Shown here piece after piece: positions 1 to 10,068 of a stretch of 43,136 bases of DNA. Source of the stretch: Pseudomonadota bacterium (GTDB lineage Bacteria; Pseudomonadota; Alphaproteobacteria; UBA2136; JAPKEQ01). Made by a program: the position numbers and the translations under genes. Under the pieces are notes generated by a model, which saw only the letters and a program-made list of their open reading frames with translations, was not told where the DNA came from and did not search any database. How positions within the stretch are numbered: the first letter of the stretch is position 1; each line of letters starts with the position of its first letter. The DNA lies in the NCBI GenBank assembly GCA_036141575.1, contig JAYZXF010000002.1, positions 73,536 through 116,671 of the forward strand. The letters run 5' to 3'.

Positions 1-1
1 A

Positions 2-715
2 GCGACGAACCTTGCTGGAAATTCAAGTGCTCCACTTCTACTACGTGGCCACGACACTGTACGTACTGTACGTATTGTTGTATTTGGTTCTCAACGTGGT
101 CTTTGTGGTGGCTTTAACACTGGTCTTGCTAAGAAGGCCGTTGAACTTGGTGCTAGCCTTAAAAAGCAAGGCATCACTGTTCAATACGTGACTGTTGGTC
201 GTAAAGTACGTGACCAGATTCGTACGGTTTACCCAGACGACATTTTTGCAAGTCATGATGATCTCATTAGCAAGCAGCCTGAGTACCATGAAGCTGAAGC
301 GTTTGCTTCAACTCTTGTGGACGCGTTTGAGAAGGGCGAGTGCGAAGAAGTTGTTGTGATGTACAACACATTCGTAAGCATGATGAGCCAAGTTCCTACA
401 CCTATGCAGCTTCTGCCATTTAAGGCAGAAGAGGTTGAAGGTGACGTGGGTGCAAGCGCTTCTGTAGAATACGAACCAAGCGAAGATAAGATCCTAAGCG
501 ATCTTGTCCCTCGTAACGTTGCAATGCAAGTCTTCCGTGGCATGCTTGAAACAACAGCGAGTGAGCATGCTTCTCGTATGACTGCAATGGACAGCGCAAC
601 GCGTAACGCAGGCGAAATGATTAATCGTTTAACATTGAATTACAACCGTACTCGTCAGGCTATGATTACGACAGAAATGATCGAAATCGTAAGTGGCGCA
701 GAAGCGGTTAAATAA
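2..715 (+). CDS. atpG: ATP synthase F1 subunit gamma (5' end outside window)
   Basis: The gene is open from the first bases of the window, so its start lies upstream; about 237 residues of the C-terminal part remain. The gamma subunit is the central rotating shaft of F1 and couples proton flow through Fo to ATP synthesis at the inner membrane. The family motif SQRGLCGGFN is present near the start of the visible part, and the C-terminus has the expected helix ending in TTEMIEIVSGAEA, which turns inside the alpha3beta3 ring. It is followed after 28 bases by atpD and then atpC, the standard gene order. The gene call is secure from the motif and the neighbours. Confidence 0.97.
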   Translation, partial: ATNLAGNSSAPLLLRGHDTVRTVRIVVFGSQRGLCGGFNTGLAKKAVELGASLKKQGITVQYVTVGRKVRDQIRTVYPDDIFASHDDLISKQPEYHEAEAFASTLVDAFEKGECEEVVVMYNTFVSMMSQVPTPMQLLPFKAEEVEGDVGASASVEYEPSEDKILSDLVPRNVAMQVFRGMLETTASEHASRMTAMDSATRNAGEMINRLTLNYNRTRQAMITTEMIEIVSGAEAVK

Positions 716-737
716 GATATTTAGAACAAGGAGATAA

Positions 738-2162
<1,425 letters not shown>

Positions 2163-2166
2163 CGGC

Positions 2167-2183
2167 AAGCGGCTTTGCCGCTT
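2167..2183 (+). other. Short hairpin between atpD and atpC
   Basis: AAGCGGC, a TTT loop, then GCCGCTT form a perfect 7 bp stem just after the atpD stop. No T-run follows at once, so it is not an obvious terminator. It could slow 3' exonucleases or lower expression of atpC relative to atpD, since F1 needs three beta subunits per epsilon. That role is inference. Confidence 0.5.
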
Positions 2184-2206
2184 AACTTTAAAGAAAAGGA
2201 CAACCC

Positions 2207-2620
2207 ATGAAATTTGACCTAGTGACTCCGGTAAAACAGCTTGCATCATTTGATGCTGAGCTTGTTGTTGTACCAGGTAGCGAAGGTGAGTTTGGTGTGC
2301 TTGAAAATCACGCACCACTGATTTCAACTTTGAAGCCAGGTAAAATTCATGTCCGCACGAAATCAGGCGAAACACACGACTTTGCAGTGGCTCATGGTTT
2401 TGCAGACGTTGCAGGCGATCACGTAACTGTGCTTGCTGAAGGCGCTCAAGCTAAAGCTGATATTGACTACAAAGCTGTGGAAGCAGAACTGAAGGAAGCT
2501 CGCTCTGAGGTTTCTAAGCTGTACGCCAACAAAGCAGACATGCTTGATATCCAAAATGCAGAAAAGAAACAAGCGATTCTAGAAGCGAAGCTTCTCGTAG
2601 CTGAAAAGCCGCTGATCTAA
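2207..2620 (+). CDS. atpC: ATP synthase F1 subunit epsilon
   Basis: A 137-residue protein beginning MKFDLVTPVKQLASFDAELV and carrying the motif VPGSEGEFGVLENHAPLIS, typical of the N-terminal beta-sandwich of the epsilon subunit. The C-terminal half is helical (EAELKEARSEVSKLYANKAD), as in epsilon subunits that inhibit ATP hydrolysis. It sits in the central stalk next to gamma. The ATG is preceded by AAAGAAAAGGA. It is the last gene of the atp operon here and is followed by a large hairpin that probably ends transcription. Confidence 0.97.
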   Translation: MKFDLVTPVKQLASFDAELVVVPGSEGEFGVLENHAPLISTLKPGKIHVRTKSGETHDFAVAHGFADVAGDHVTVLAEGAQAKADIDYKAVEAELKEARSEVSKLYANKADMLDIQNAEKKQAILEAKLLVAEKPLI

Positions 2621-2740
2621 TTCTGTTTATTTATTACTGCAAATACCTTATTGGTTGCGGTGCTCGGCTCATGTACATTTAAGTACACATCGCCTACGCT
2701 CCTTGCCAATAAGGTATTTTCGTTTTTAACTAAACAGAAT
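2620..2740 (+). repeat. Palindromic element copy A, large nested hairpin after atpC
   Basis: Two perfect stems are nested. The outer stem pairs ATTCTGTTTA (2620-2629) with TAAACAGAAT (2731-2740). The inner 14 bp stem pairs AAATACCTTATTGG (2641-2654) with 2706-2719. The tip carries the shared core GCTCATGTAC, ATTT, AAGTACAC at 2667-2688. The strand after the inner stem runs into TTTTCGTTTTT, so the structure can act as the terminator of the atp operon. The same core occurs near 9951, 20516, 20726 and 35337. Confidence 0.8.
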
Positions 2741-2795
2741 TTCAAGCTGTTTGATATGACTTAATTTTATTTAAAATGACGAATGTATACATTTC

Positions 2796-2824
2796 TTGAC
2801 AGGTTAAAAAGCTCTCTATATGAT
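2796..2824 (+). promoter_or_regulatory. Sigma70-type promoter of rfaE1
   Basis: TTGACA at 2796-2801, a 17-base spacer, and TATGAT at 2819-2824. This is a near-consensus promoter and puts the transcript start near 2831. The ATG at 2820 lies inside the -10 box and therefore cannot be the start codon. Confidence 0.85.
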
Positions 2825-2864
2825 GGCGACACATAAACAAAGTTTAAATAAGAAGGAAGCAGAC

Positions 2865-3833
2865 GTGTTTTCTGTAGATCAAAACCCTTTTAAAGGGCAG
2901 GTTGTTGCGGTACTTGGTGACTTTATGTTGGATGAATTTGTGTTTGGCGCAGCTGAGCGTATTTCTCCTGAAGCGCCTGTGCCTGTTGTAACTGTCAAAG
3001 ACCGTCAACAAACACTTGGTGGTGCAGGAAACGTGGTGTTTAACCTTAAGTCTCTCGGTGTGAACCCTCTGCCAGTTGGTATTCTCGGTATGGATAGTGC
3101 GGCAGAAACTGTGAAAACGATGTGCGGCCAGAATGAGATCTCTCTGGACTCTATGCTTTATACAAACCGTCCAACAACATACAAAATGCGCGTGGTGGCA
3201 GCAGGCCAACATGTGGTGCGTGTGGATGATGAAGTGAAAGAAGGTCTTTCACCACAAGAGCGTGATGCGCTTAAAGAAAAGCTGGGTGAAATTCGTACGC
3301 AGGCTGATGTGATTATTGTTTCTGATTACGGTAAAGGTGTGATTGACCAAGACATGCTTGAGTTTGTGAAAGAGCTTTGGGCTGACGGTTATATTCTTGC
3401 AGATCCTAAGCCACGTCCGGGTATTTCATACGAAGGGCTCTCTTTGATTACGCCAAACCTAAAAGAGTCTTCTGAGCTGACAGGTGAAAAAGCGCCTGAG
3501 ACGGACGCTGAAGCAGAAGTGATGGCAGGTAAGTTACTTGACCAATGTAAACTTCCATCTGTGCTTCTAACACGTGCTGGTGACGGTATGACACTCTTTG
3601 ATGGAGTAACTGTAAAGCACCTTAAGTCATTTGTACGTGAAGTACGTGATGTGTCTGGTGCAGGTGATACGGTTATTGCAACAATGTCTGCAGGTGTTGC
3701 TGCTGGTCTTCAGCTTGCAGAAGCGGCTGAACTTGCCAATGCTGCTGGTGGTGTTGTTGTTTCTAAAATTGGTACAGCTCAAACCACTTGGCCTGAAATT
3801 GTTGAAGAGCTGGAACGAAGCTCTAATCTCTAA
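2865..3833 (+). CDS. rfaE1: D-glycero-beta-D-manno-heptose-7-phosphate kinase (HldE kinase domain only)
   Basis: A PfkB/ribokinase-family sugar kinase of about 322 residues. It phosphorylates heptose 7-phosphate on the path to ADP-heptose for the lipopolysaccharide core. Family marks are GDFMLDEFVFG and RISPEAPVPVV near the N-terminus, LGGAGNVVFNLKSLG, VSDYGKGV, and the ATP and anion-hole motif DVSGAGDTV near the C-terminus. The second, nucleotidyltransferase domain of bifunctional HldE is absent, so a separate HldC is expected elsewhere. I chose GTG 2865 as the start because AAGGAAG lies five bases before it and because the upstream ATG codons fall in the promoter. The gene has its own promoter and terminator. 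Confidence 0.9.
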   Translation: MFSVDQNPFKGQVVAVLGDFMLDEFVFGAAERISPEAPVPVVTVKDRQQTLGGAGNVVFNLKSLGVNPLPVGILGMDSAAETVKTMCGQNEISLDSMLYTNRPTTYKMRVVAAGQHVVRVDDEVKEGLSPQERDALKEKLGEIRTQADVIIVSDYGKGVIDQDMLEFVKELWADGYILADPKPRPGISYEGLSLITPNLKESSELTGEKAPETDAEAEVMAGKLLDQCKLPSVLLTRAGDGMTLFDGVTVKHLKSFVREVRDVSGAGDTVIATMSAGVAAGLQLAEAAELANAAGGVVVSKIGTAQTTWPEIVEELERSSNL

Positions 3834-3835
3834 AC

Positions 3836-3862
3836 AAAAAGCCCCCAAGCGGGGGCTTTTTT
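3836..3862. terminator. Bidirectional intrinsic terminator between rfaE1 and nadE
   Basis: AAAAA, GCCCCC, loop AAGC, GGGGGC, then TTTTTT. The GC-rich 6 bp stem is flanked by A and T runs on the two sides. It can therefore end transcription of rfaE1 on the plus strand and nadE on the minus strand. Confidence 0.93.
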
Positions 3863-5513
3863 ATTGGATTGAAAATCTGTTGGTGAGTGGATAGCGCCTA
3901 TCTACACCGAAGGCCACTTTGCTCAGTTTTGGGCCTGGGGCAGCTTGGTAACGTTTGTACTCATTCATACGAATCAGGCGCAAAACATCTTTCGCCATTT
4001 GTAGATTTACACCTGTCTCCTTTGCAATGGTTTCTGCGCTCCAAATATTTCTCTCAATAGCAAGTTTTAGAATGGCATCGAGTACTGGGTAATCAGGTAG
4101 GCTGTCGCTATCTTTCTGATCAGGAGCCAGTTCAGCGCTTGGCGGTTTGCTGAGAATGTTATCTGGGATAATTTCAGCATCACGGTTAATCCATGCACAC
4201 AGATCAAACACCTCTGTTTTGTAGAGGTCTTTAATTGGGTTATAAGCACCGTTCATATCACCGTACAGCGTACAGTACCCAACAGCCACTTCACTCTTGT
4301 TACCTGTTGTCAGGGCGAGTGTGCTGGCCCTAGCATTAGTAAAGGCCATGACCAGACTACCACGCAATCGGGCTTGTAAGTTTTGCTCTGTGAGGCCTGA
4401 TGGGGCCTGTGAGAAGGTTTCCTGCCACGTGCTATCAAAGGCGTCTTTGAGCTGTTTGATTGGCAGCATGTGTGTATGGATACCCAAATTGGCTGCAAGG
4501 GCGTTTGCATCATCCACACTGTGTGATGTTGAGTAATCACTTGGCATGAGGATACCTGTTACGTTCTCTTTGCCGAGTGCTTCAGAGGCAAGGATGGCAA
4601 CCAGTGCGCTATCCACACCGCCACTAAGGCCTAGCACGGCTTTCGTGAAGCCATTTTTATGGCAGTAATCTCTCAGTCCCATCACTGTAGCATGGTAAAT
4701 ATCTTGCCATTTACTCTCTGGAAGAGGAGAGAGTTTACCTGTGATTTGGTTGCCTTTGAGCTCTAGAAGTTGCTCTTCTTCCACCCATGGGCTGAATTGC
4801 GCTGTTGGTGTATCTATATCAACTGAGCAGGCAAACGAGCGCCCATCAAAAATGTAATCATCTTGTCCGCCAACAAGGTTCAAATAGAGAGCAGGGCAGC
4901 CTGTTTCTTTTACACGCTCTTGCATGAGCTCCACACGGCCTTCATGTTTACCAGAAAAGTATGGTGAACCATTTGGTGAGAGAAGAATATCTGCGCCTTT
5001 GTTTTTTAGTTTTTCACAAACATCGCTATACCAAACATCGCGGCAGATTGGAATACCAATACTCACGCCTTTCCACTCCTGCGGTGTATGTTCTGTATGG
5101 AAAGCAAAGACACGTTTTTCGTCGGCAACACTGTAGTTAAACAGATGCTCTTTACCATGAGTAGAGAGTACTTTACCGCCTGCACAAAATAGGGCGCTGT
5201 TAAAGGTGAGTGGTTTATCAACAAGGCCTGTGGCGTGTGTTTTATGGTTATCGACACGGCGAGGCACTGAAAGGATGAGGGCTGTTTCTGCTGTTGTTGC
5301 AGAAACAAGTTTATCAACCTCAGCATCTAAGGCTCCTAGAAAGTCTTCACTAAAGAGAAGGTCTTGAGGAAGGTACCCTGTGAGAATCATCTCTGGGAAA
5401 ATCACAATATCTGCGCCCAGCTTCACGCCGCGTGCATAAGCGTTAGAAATCTTCAAGGCATTACCTTTAAGGTCACCAACTGTTGGGTTAAGCTGAGCTG
5501 CAAATATTTTCAT
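3861..5513 (-). CDS. nadE: NAD+ synthetase, glutamine-hydrolysing
   Basis: A 550-residue, two-domain enzyme that makes NAD+ from deamido-NAD+ and ATP with ammonia taken from glutamine. The N-terminal nitrilase-type glutaminase domain shows the likely triad Glu41 (IFPEM), Lys121 (HGKEH) and Cys157 (IPICRDVW). The C-terminal synthetase domain has the ATP-pyrophosphatase P-loop LSGGVDSA at about 296-303. Later segments GNKSEVAVGYCTLYGDM and KDLYKTEV are typical of NadE. The length fits the glutamine-dependent form, so the protein does not need free ammonia. It is convergent with rfaE1 and shares its terminator. The upstream site AAAGAA before the ATG is weak. Confidence 0.96.
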   Translation of the reverse strand: MKIFAAQLNPTVGDLKGNALKISNAYARGVKLGADIVIFPEMILTGYLPQDLLFSEDFLGALDAEVDKLVSATTAETALILSVPRRVDNHKTHATGLVDKPLTFNSALFCAGGKVLSTHGKEHLFNYSVADEKRVFAFHTEHTPQEWKGVSIGIPICRDVWYSDVCEKLKNKGADILLSPNGSPYFSGKHEGRVELMQERVKETGCPALYLNLVGGQDDYIFDGRSFACSVDIDTPTAQFSPWVEEEQLLELKGNQITGKLSPLPESKWQDIYHATVMGLRDYCHKNGFTKAVLGLSGGVDSALVAILASEALGKENVTGILMPSDYSTSHSVDDANALAANLGIHTHMLPIKQLKDAFDSTWQETFSQAPSGLTEQNLQARLRGSLVMAFTNARASTLALTTGNKSEVAVGYCTLYGDMNGAYNPIKDLYKTEVFDLCAWINRDAEIIPDNILSKPPSAELAPDQKDSDSLPDYPVLDAILKLAIERNIWSAETIAKETGVNLQMAKDVLRLIRMNEYKRYQAAPGPKLSKVAFGVDRRYPLTNRFSIQ

Positions 5514-5584
5514 TTCTTTACTTTTTTAAATCCTGTGTTTGTATCAGTTTGCATTGGTCCATGTTAAAGGCTTCAACGTGAGCC

Positions 5585-5606
5585 AAAACAAGGCAAGCCT
5601 AGCTTG
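5585..5606 (-). terminator. Weak hairpin after the aminotransferase gene
   Basis: On the minus strand CAAGC, TAG, GCTTG form a 5 bp stem directly after the stop codon, followed by CCTTGTTTTGG. The stem is short and the T-run interrupted, so this is only a possible terminator. Confidence 0.3.
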
Positions 5607-6818
5607 TTAGGCAACCTGACTTTGTTTCAGTTCTTTAAAGAAGCTGACTAGGCGGTCCATACCTTTTTGTAGCTCTGCTTCTGGGCAAGCGTAAGAGATA
5701 CGGAAGCACCCGTCGGCACCAAACTCTTCACCTGGTACAGTGGCCACATGCGCCTCTTCTAGGAGGAGTTTGCAAAGGTCATAACCATTGTTAACAGGTT
5801 TACCTTTGTAGCTTGTGCCCATGTAAACATTGGCATCAGGGAATACGTAAAATGCGCCTGATGGTTTTGGACATGTTAGGCCGCACTCTTCCATGGCGCT
5901 TAGCGCAATATCACGGCGCTTCACAAAGTTATCTTTCACTTCAGTTAGGAAGCTATGGTCACCAGAAAAGACACTTGCCGCAATCTGCTGGCTAATGTTT
6001 GGAATGTTCATGTACGTTTGGCCAACAATCTTTGGCAGAAGTTTGAGAACTTTTTCAGGCCCTGCAATACCACCAATGCGAAGGCCCGGTAGGCCATAGT
6101 TTTTAGAAACAGATTGCATGATGAATAGGCGATTTTTTAGTTCTGGTGCAAAGTGCAGCAGGTGATGGAATTTTTCACCATCGTAAATCAGTTTGTCATA
6201 GATATCATCAGACAGAATCCAGACATGCGGGTGTTTTTTCATTACTTCAGCAAGAGCCTTCACTTGGTCTTCTGTGTACACCATGCCTGTTGGGTTTGAT
6301 GGGTTGTTAAATAGGAAGATCTTTGTCTTTTCTGTAATCGCGGCATCTAGCTGCTCTGGTGTGAGCTTGTAGTGCTGCTCACTACCACATGTAAGAGCTG
6401 TTGGCGTGCCACCACAGAACTTGATCATACCGCGGTAAGATGACCAGTATGGCGCACCGTAAACCACTTCATCACCTTCATCGAGGAGTGCGCGGAATAG
6501 AAGGTACAAAGCTCCTTTACCGCCCATTGTGATGCAGATCTCACTCATATCATAAGAGAAGCCGTCTTCTTTGAGGCGTCCCCTAAAGGCTTCAAGAAGG
6601 GTAGGCTGGCCTTTACTGTTGAGGTACTTAAGGCCGATGTCGCTATCAATCGCGGCCTTACCTGCATCGTAAGCATGTGATGGTGGAGAAAAATTTGGCA
6701 CCCCGATTGAAAGGTTTACCACGTCAATGCCGTCTGCTTTCATGGCCGTGGCAGTGTTGTTAATTTCAACAATTCCACTTGGCTCAAAGCTGTTCATAAG
6801 GTCTGCAAATTCAGGCAT
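5607..6818 (-). CDS. Class I/II pyridoxal-phosphate aminotransferase (aspartate aminotransferase family)
   Basis: A 403-residue fold-type I aminotransferase. Visible residues are Asn175 in NNPSNPTGMVY, Asp204 and Tyr207 in SDDIYDKL, and the Schiff-base lysine Lys239 in SVSKNYGLPGLRIGG with Arg247 close by. The C-terminal FRISYACPE holds the arginine that usually binds the substrate carboxylate. It transfers an amino group between an amino acid and a 2-oxoacid in the cytoplasm. The family is dominated by aspartate aminotransferases, but aromatic or alanine substrates cannot be excluded from sequence. The start is supported by AAGGAGAAAG before the ATG. It is divergent from acnB. Confidence 0.85.
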   Translation of the reverse strand: MPEFADLMNSFEPSGIVEINNTATAMKADGIDVVNLSIGVPNFSPPSHAYDAGKAAIDSDIGLKYLNSKGQPTLLEAFRGRLKEDGFSYDMSEICITMGGKGALYLLFRALLDEGDEVVYGAPYWSSYRGMIKFCGGTPTALTCGSEQHYKLTPEQLDAAITEKTKIFLFNNPSNPTGMVYTEDQVKALAEVMKKHPHVWILSDDIYDKLIYDGEKFHHLLHFAPELKNRLFIMQSVSKNYGLPGLRIGGIAGPEKVLKLLPKIVGQTYMNIPNISQQIAASVFSGDHSFLTEVKDNFVKRRDIALSAMEECGLTCPKPSGAFYVFPDANVYMGTSYKGKPVNNGYDLCKLLLEEAHVATVPGEEFGADGCFRISYACPEAELQKGMDRLVSFFKELKQSQVA

Positions 6819-6912
6819 TTTCTTTCTCCTTTTTGTTATGCGCCATAAGTGTGCGCCTTTTATGAAAAAACCGCAAGGAAACCGATTCGAAAATAAATTA
6901 TTTGAGCGACCT

Positions 6913-6969
6913 GTACTGTTTTACCTTTGTTAAAGTGCCTAAGCACTTAGCGCAAAACCAAAACAGCAC
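6913..6969. repeat. Imperfect hairpin between aminotransferase and acnB, possible diverged copy F
   Basis: GTACTGTTTT (6913-6922) pairs with AAAACAGCAC (6960-6969) with one mismatch, and the tip holds AAGTGC, CTAA, GCACTT. The layout, a variable outer stem with a small palindrome at the tip, is like copies A to E, but the core sequence matches them poorly. The rest of the 300-base divergent spacer holds the acnB promoter and nothing else I recognise. Confidence 0.4.
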
Positions 6970-7030
6970 ATCTCATCTCAAAATCGCAATGCTTTAAAGT
7001 TATTTGCAAATCGGTTTCATGGTGTTCTGC

Positions 7031-7059
7031 TTGGGAAATTGAAAAAAGCAGGATATAAT
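7031..7059 (+). promoter_or_regulatory. Promoter of acnB
   Basis: TTGGGA at 7031-7036, a 17-base spacer, and a perfect TATAAT at 7054-7059. The predicted transcript starts near 7066 and leaves a leader of about 53 bases before the acnB ATG. Confidence 0.7.
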
Positions 7060-7118
7060 GACCGCGAGATTTGAGATCAACGACTTATTCATAAGTCCAA
7101 TAAGAAGCGAGAGAGACG

Positions 7119-9908
7119 ATGAGCCTATATACTGATTATCTAAGCGAAATTGAAACAAGAAAAGGGCAGGGCTTACATCCAAAGCCAATTGATGACGGTG
7201 CGCTTGTGAGTGAGCTCATTGCTCAGATTAAAGATAAAGGTAACGCTTACCGTGAAGACTCTCTCAAGTTTTTCATCTACAACACGCTGCCGGGTACAAC
7301 AAGTGCAGCGGGCGAAAAAGCAAAATTCCTAAAAGAGATTATTCTGGGGAACGAAATACTTCCAGAAATTACGCCTGAATTTGCATTTGAGCTTCTCTCT
7401 CACATGAAAGGTGGCCCTTCTGTAGAGGTGTTGATTGACTTGGCTCTTGGTGATCATGCTGCAACGGCAAAGTCAGCTGCAGAGGTGCTTAAAACACAAG
7501 TCTTTTTATATGATGCAGATACAGAGCGCCTGAATGATGCCTATAAAGCAGGAAATGCCATTGCGCATGAAATTCTTGAAAGCTACGCGAAGGCAGAGTT
7601 CTTTACCAAGCTTCCTGATGTAGATGAGAAAATTGAAGTGGTTACTTACATTGCAGGTGTAGGGGATATTTCAACAGACCTTCTTTCTCCGGGTAACCAA
7701 GCCCACTCACGTGCGGATAGAGAGTTGCATGGTCAGTGCTTCATTTCTGAAAAAGCTCAAAAAGAAATTCAAGAACTTAAAGCGCAACACCCTGATAAGC
7801 GTGTGATGCTGATTGCTGAAAAAGGGACTATGGGTGTTGGTTCTTCTCGTATGTCGGGCGTGAATAATGTCGCCCTTTGGACAGGTAAGCAAGCTAGCCC
7901 ATATGTACCATTTGTAAACATTGCACCAATCGTTGCGGGAACAAATGGTATTTCACCAATCTTCCTTACAACTGTAGGCGTAACAGGCGGTATCGGGATT
8001 GACCTAAAAAACTGGGTGAAGAAAAAAGATGCTGAGGGTAAAACAGTAAAGGATGCTGAAGGCAACGCCGTACTTGAAGAGGCATACTCAGTTAAAACAG
8101 GTACAGTTCTGACCATTAACACAAAGAGCAAGAAGCTCTATGACGGTGATAAAGAGCTTGCTGATATTTCATCTGCTCTCACGCCGCAAAAGGTTGAGTT
8201 TATTAAAGCCGGTGGCTCATACGCAATTGTATTTGGTAAGAAGCTCCAAAGTTTTGCCGCTGAAGCGCTTGGTATTTCGGTTCTGCCTGTTTTTGCCCCT
8301 TCTAAAGAGGTCTCTCATGAAGGCCAAGGCCTCACAGCTGTTGAAAAGATCTTCAACAAAAATGCTGTTGGTGTTGCGAGTGGTAAAATACTGCATGCTG
8401 GCTCGGATATTCGTGTGAAAGTGAACATTGTAGGTTCTCAAGATACAACAGGTCTGATGACCTCTCAGGAACTTGAAGCAATGGCTGCAACGGTGATTTC
8501 TCCAACAGTGGATGGGGCTTACCAATCTGGCTGTCACACAGCATCTGTATGGGACTTTAAAGCTCAAGAAAACACGCCAAGACTGATGAAGTTTATGCAT
8601 AAGTTTGGGCTCATCACTGGTCGTGATCCAAAAGATGTTTACCCTGCAATGACAGACGTGATTCACAAGGTTCTAAACGACATTACAGTTGATGACTGGG
8701 ACGTGATTATTGGTGGTGACTCACACACGCGTATGTCTAAGGGGGTCGCCTTTGGTGCTGACTCTGGAACTGTGGCGCTTGCTCTGGCAACAGGTGAAGC
8801 AACAATGCCAATTCCTGAATCTGTAAAAGTAACCTTTAAAGGTGAGATGAAGCCTTATATGGACTTCCGTGACGTCGTACATGCCACGCAGTCTCAAATG
8901 CTGAAACAATTTGGTGATAACGTCTTCCAAGGTCGTGTGATTGAAGTACACATTGGTACGCTTTTGGCTGACCAAGCATTTACATTTACAGACTGGACAG
9001 CGGAGATGAAAGCTAAGGCGTCTATCTGCATTTCTGAAGATGAAACGCTGATTGGCTCACTTGAAATTGCTAAACACCGCATGCAGATCATGATTGATAA
9101 AGGCATGGATAACGATAAAGGCGTGCTTGCTGGTCTGATTGCAAAAGCAGACAAGCGTATTGCTGAAATCCGTTCTGGTGAAAAACCAGCTCTTACACCT
9201 GATAGCAATGCCAAATACTTTGCTGAGGTGGTGGTTGATCTTGACGAGATTAGAGAGCCAATGATTGCAGACCCTGATGTAAACAACGACGATGTTTCTA
9301 AGCGTTACACGCACGATACGATTCGTCCAATCTCATACTACAAAGGTGAGAAAAAGGTTGATCTTGGATTTGTTGGGTCTTGCATGGTTCACAAAGGAGA
9401 CTTGAAAATCGTGGCCCAGATGCTGAGAAACGTTGAGAAAAAAGAAGGCAAAGTGGAGTTTAAAGCACCGCTTGTTGTGACAGCTCCAACGTACAACATT
9501 ATTGATGAACTGAAAGAAGAAGGCGACTGGGATATTCTCCAAAAGTATGCTGGCTTTGAGTTTGATGATAATGCACCGAAGCAAACAGCGCGTACTGAAT
9601 ATGAGAATATTCTGTACCTTGAGCGCCCTGGCTGTAACCTTTGCATGGGTAACCAAGAGAAAGCTGAAAAAGGGGATACGGTTCTTGCCACATCAACGCG
9701 CCTTTTCCAAGGTCGTGTGGTAGAAGATTCTACTGAGAAGAAAGGTGAATCTCTCCTTGCTTCAACACCTGTTGTAGTACTTTCTGCGATCCTTGGTCGT
9801 ACGCCAAACATTGAAGAGTATGAATCTGCTGTTGAGGGTGTAGACCTGACTAAATTTGCGCCAGCAACACGTGTGAACCCGCGCGACACAATGTCGGTTC
9901 ATTACTAA
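7119..9908 (+). CDS. acnB: Aconitate hydratase B (bifunctional with 2-methylisocitrate dehydratase in the family)
   Basis: A 929-residue enzyme, slightly longer than the usual 860-870. It interconverts citrate and isocitrate in the TCA cycle through a 4Fe-4S cluster. The AcnB domain order is seen: an N-terminal HEAT-like helical domain (residues 1 to about 160), the swivel domain with HGQCFISEKAQ, then the cluster-binding core. Core motifs are SGCHTASVWDF, GGDSHTR and GCNLCMGNQ, the last with two cluster cysteines. STRLFQGR follows near the C-terminus. An insertion at about residues 305-320 (KKKDAEGKTVKDAEGNA) may explain the extra length. The ATG follows GCGAGAGAGA. It is transcribed alone and ends in a palindromic element plus a strong terminator. 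Confidence 0.96.
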   Translation: MSLYTDYLSEIETRKGQGLHPKPIDDGALVSELIAQIKDKGNAYREDSLKFFIYNTLPGTTSAAGEKAKFLKEIILGNEILPEITPEFAFELLSHMKGGPSVEVLIDLALGDHAATAKSAAEVLKTQVFLYDADTERLNDAYKAGNAIAHEILESYAKAEFFTKLPDVDEKIEVVTYIAGVGDISTDLLSPGNQAHSRADRELHGQCFISEKAQKEIQELKAQHPDKRVMLIAEKGTMGVGSSRMSGVNNVALWTGKQASPYVPFVNIAPIVAGTNGISPIFLTTVGVTGGIGIDLKNWVKKKDAEGKTVKDAEGNAVLEEAYSVKTGTVLTINTKSKKLYDGDKELADISSALTPQKVEFIKAGGSYAIVFGKKLQSFAAEALGISVLPVFAPSKEVSHEGQGLTAVEKIFNKNAVGVASGKILHAGSDIRVKVNIVGSQDTTGLMTSQELEAMAATVISPTVDGAYQSGCHTASVWDFKAQENTPRLMKFMHKFGLITGRDPKDVYPAMTDVIHKVLNDITVDDWDVIIGGDSHTRMSKGVAFGADSGTVALALATGEATMPIPESVKVTFKGEMKPYMDFRDVVHATQSQMLKQFGDNVFQGRVIEVHIGTLLADQAFTFTDWTAEMKAKASICISEDETLIGSLEIAKHRMQIMIDKGMDNDKGVLAGLIAKADKRIAEIRSGEKPALTPDSNAKYFAEVVVDLDEIREPMIADPDVNNDDVSKRYTHDTIRPISYYKGEKKVDLGFVGSCMVHKGDLKIVAQMLRNVEKKEGKVEFKAPLVVTAPTYNIIDELKEEGDWDILQKYAGFEFDDNAPKQTARTEYENILYLERPGCNLCMGNQEKAEKGDTVLATSTRLFQGRVVEDSTEKKGESLLASTPVVVLSAILGRTPNIEEYESAVEGVDLTKFAPATRVNPRDTMSVHY

Positions 9909-9944
9909 AGGGAAAATACTTTACAATGGCTGCAAATGTTAGCT

Positions 9945-9983
9945 TGTTATACTTATGTACTACTAAGTACATGACACATAACA
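9945..9983. repeat. Palindromic element copy B after acnB
   Basis: TGTTAT (9945-9950) pairs with ATAACA (9978-9983), and inside it ATGTAC pairs with GTACAT. The 22-base core at 9951-9972 (ACTTATGTAC, TACT, AAGTACAT) aligns with copies A, C, D and E without gaps. A weaker outer stem TACTTTA (9917-9923) with TAAAGTA (10017-10023) may enclose it. It lies before, and separate from, the GC-rich terminator at 10034. Confidence 0.65.
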
Positions 9984-10033
9984 ATCTATTCATTTTCACT
10001 CATCGTGAATGTATTTTAAAGTAATTCGATAAG

Positions 10034-10061
10034 AAAAACCCCCGCAAGTGCGGGGGTTTTT
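10034..10061. terminator. Bidirectional terminator between acnB and the protease gene
   Basis: AAAAACCCCCGC, loop AAGT, GCGGGGGTTTTT. A strong GC stem with A and T runs on the two sides serves both convergent genes. Confidence 0.93.
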
Positions 10062-10068
10062 AGTTCGA

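Noticed and set aside
7071-7080. TTGAGATCAA near the acnB start as an FNR box
   Set aside because: The two half-sites have no four-base spacer, so an FNR dimer would not fit; it also lies after the predicted transcript start.
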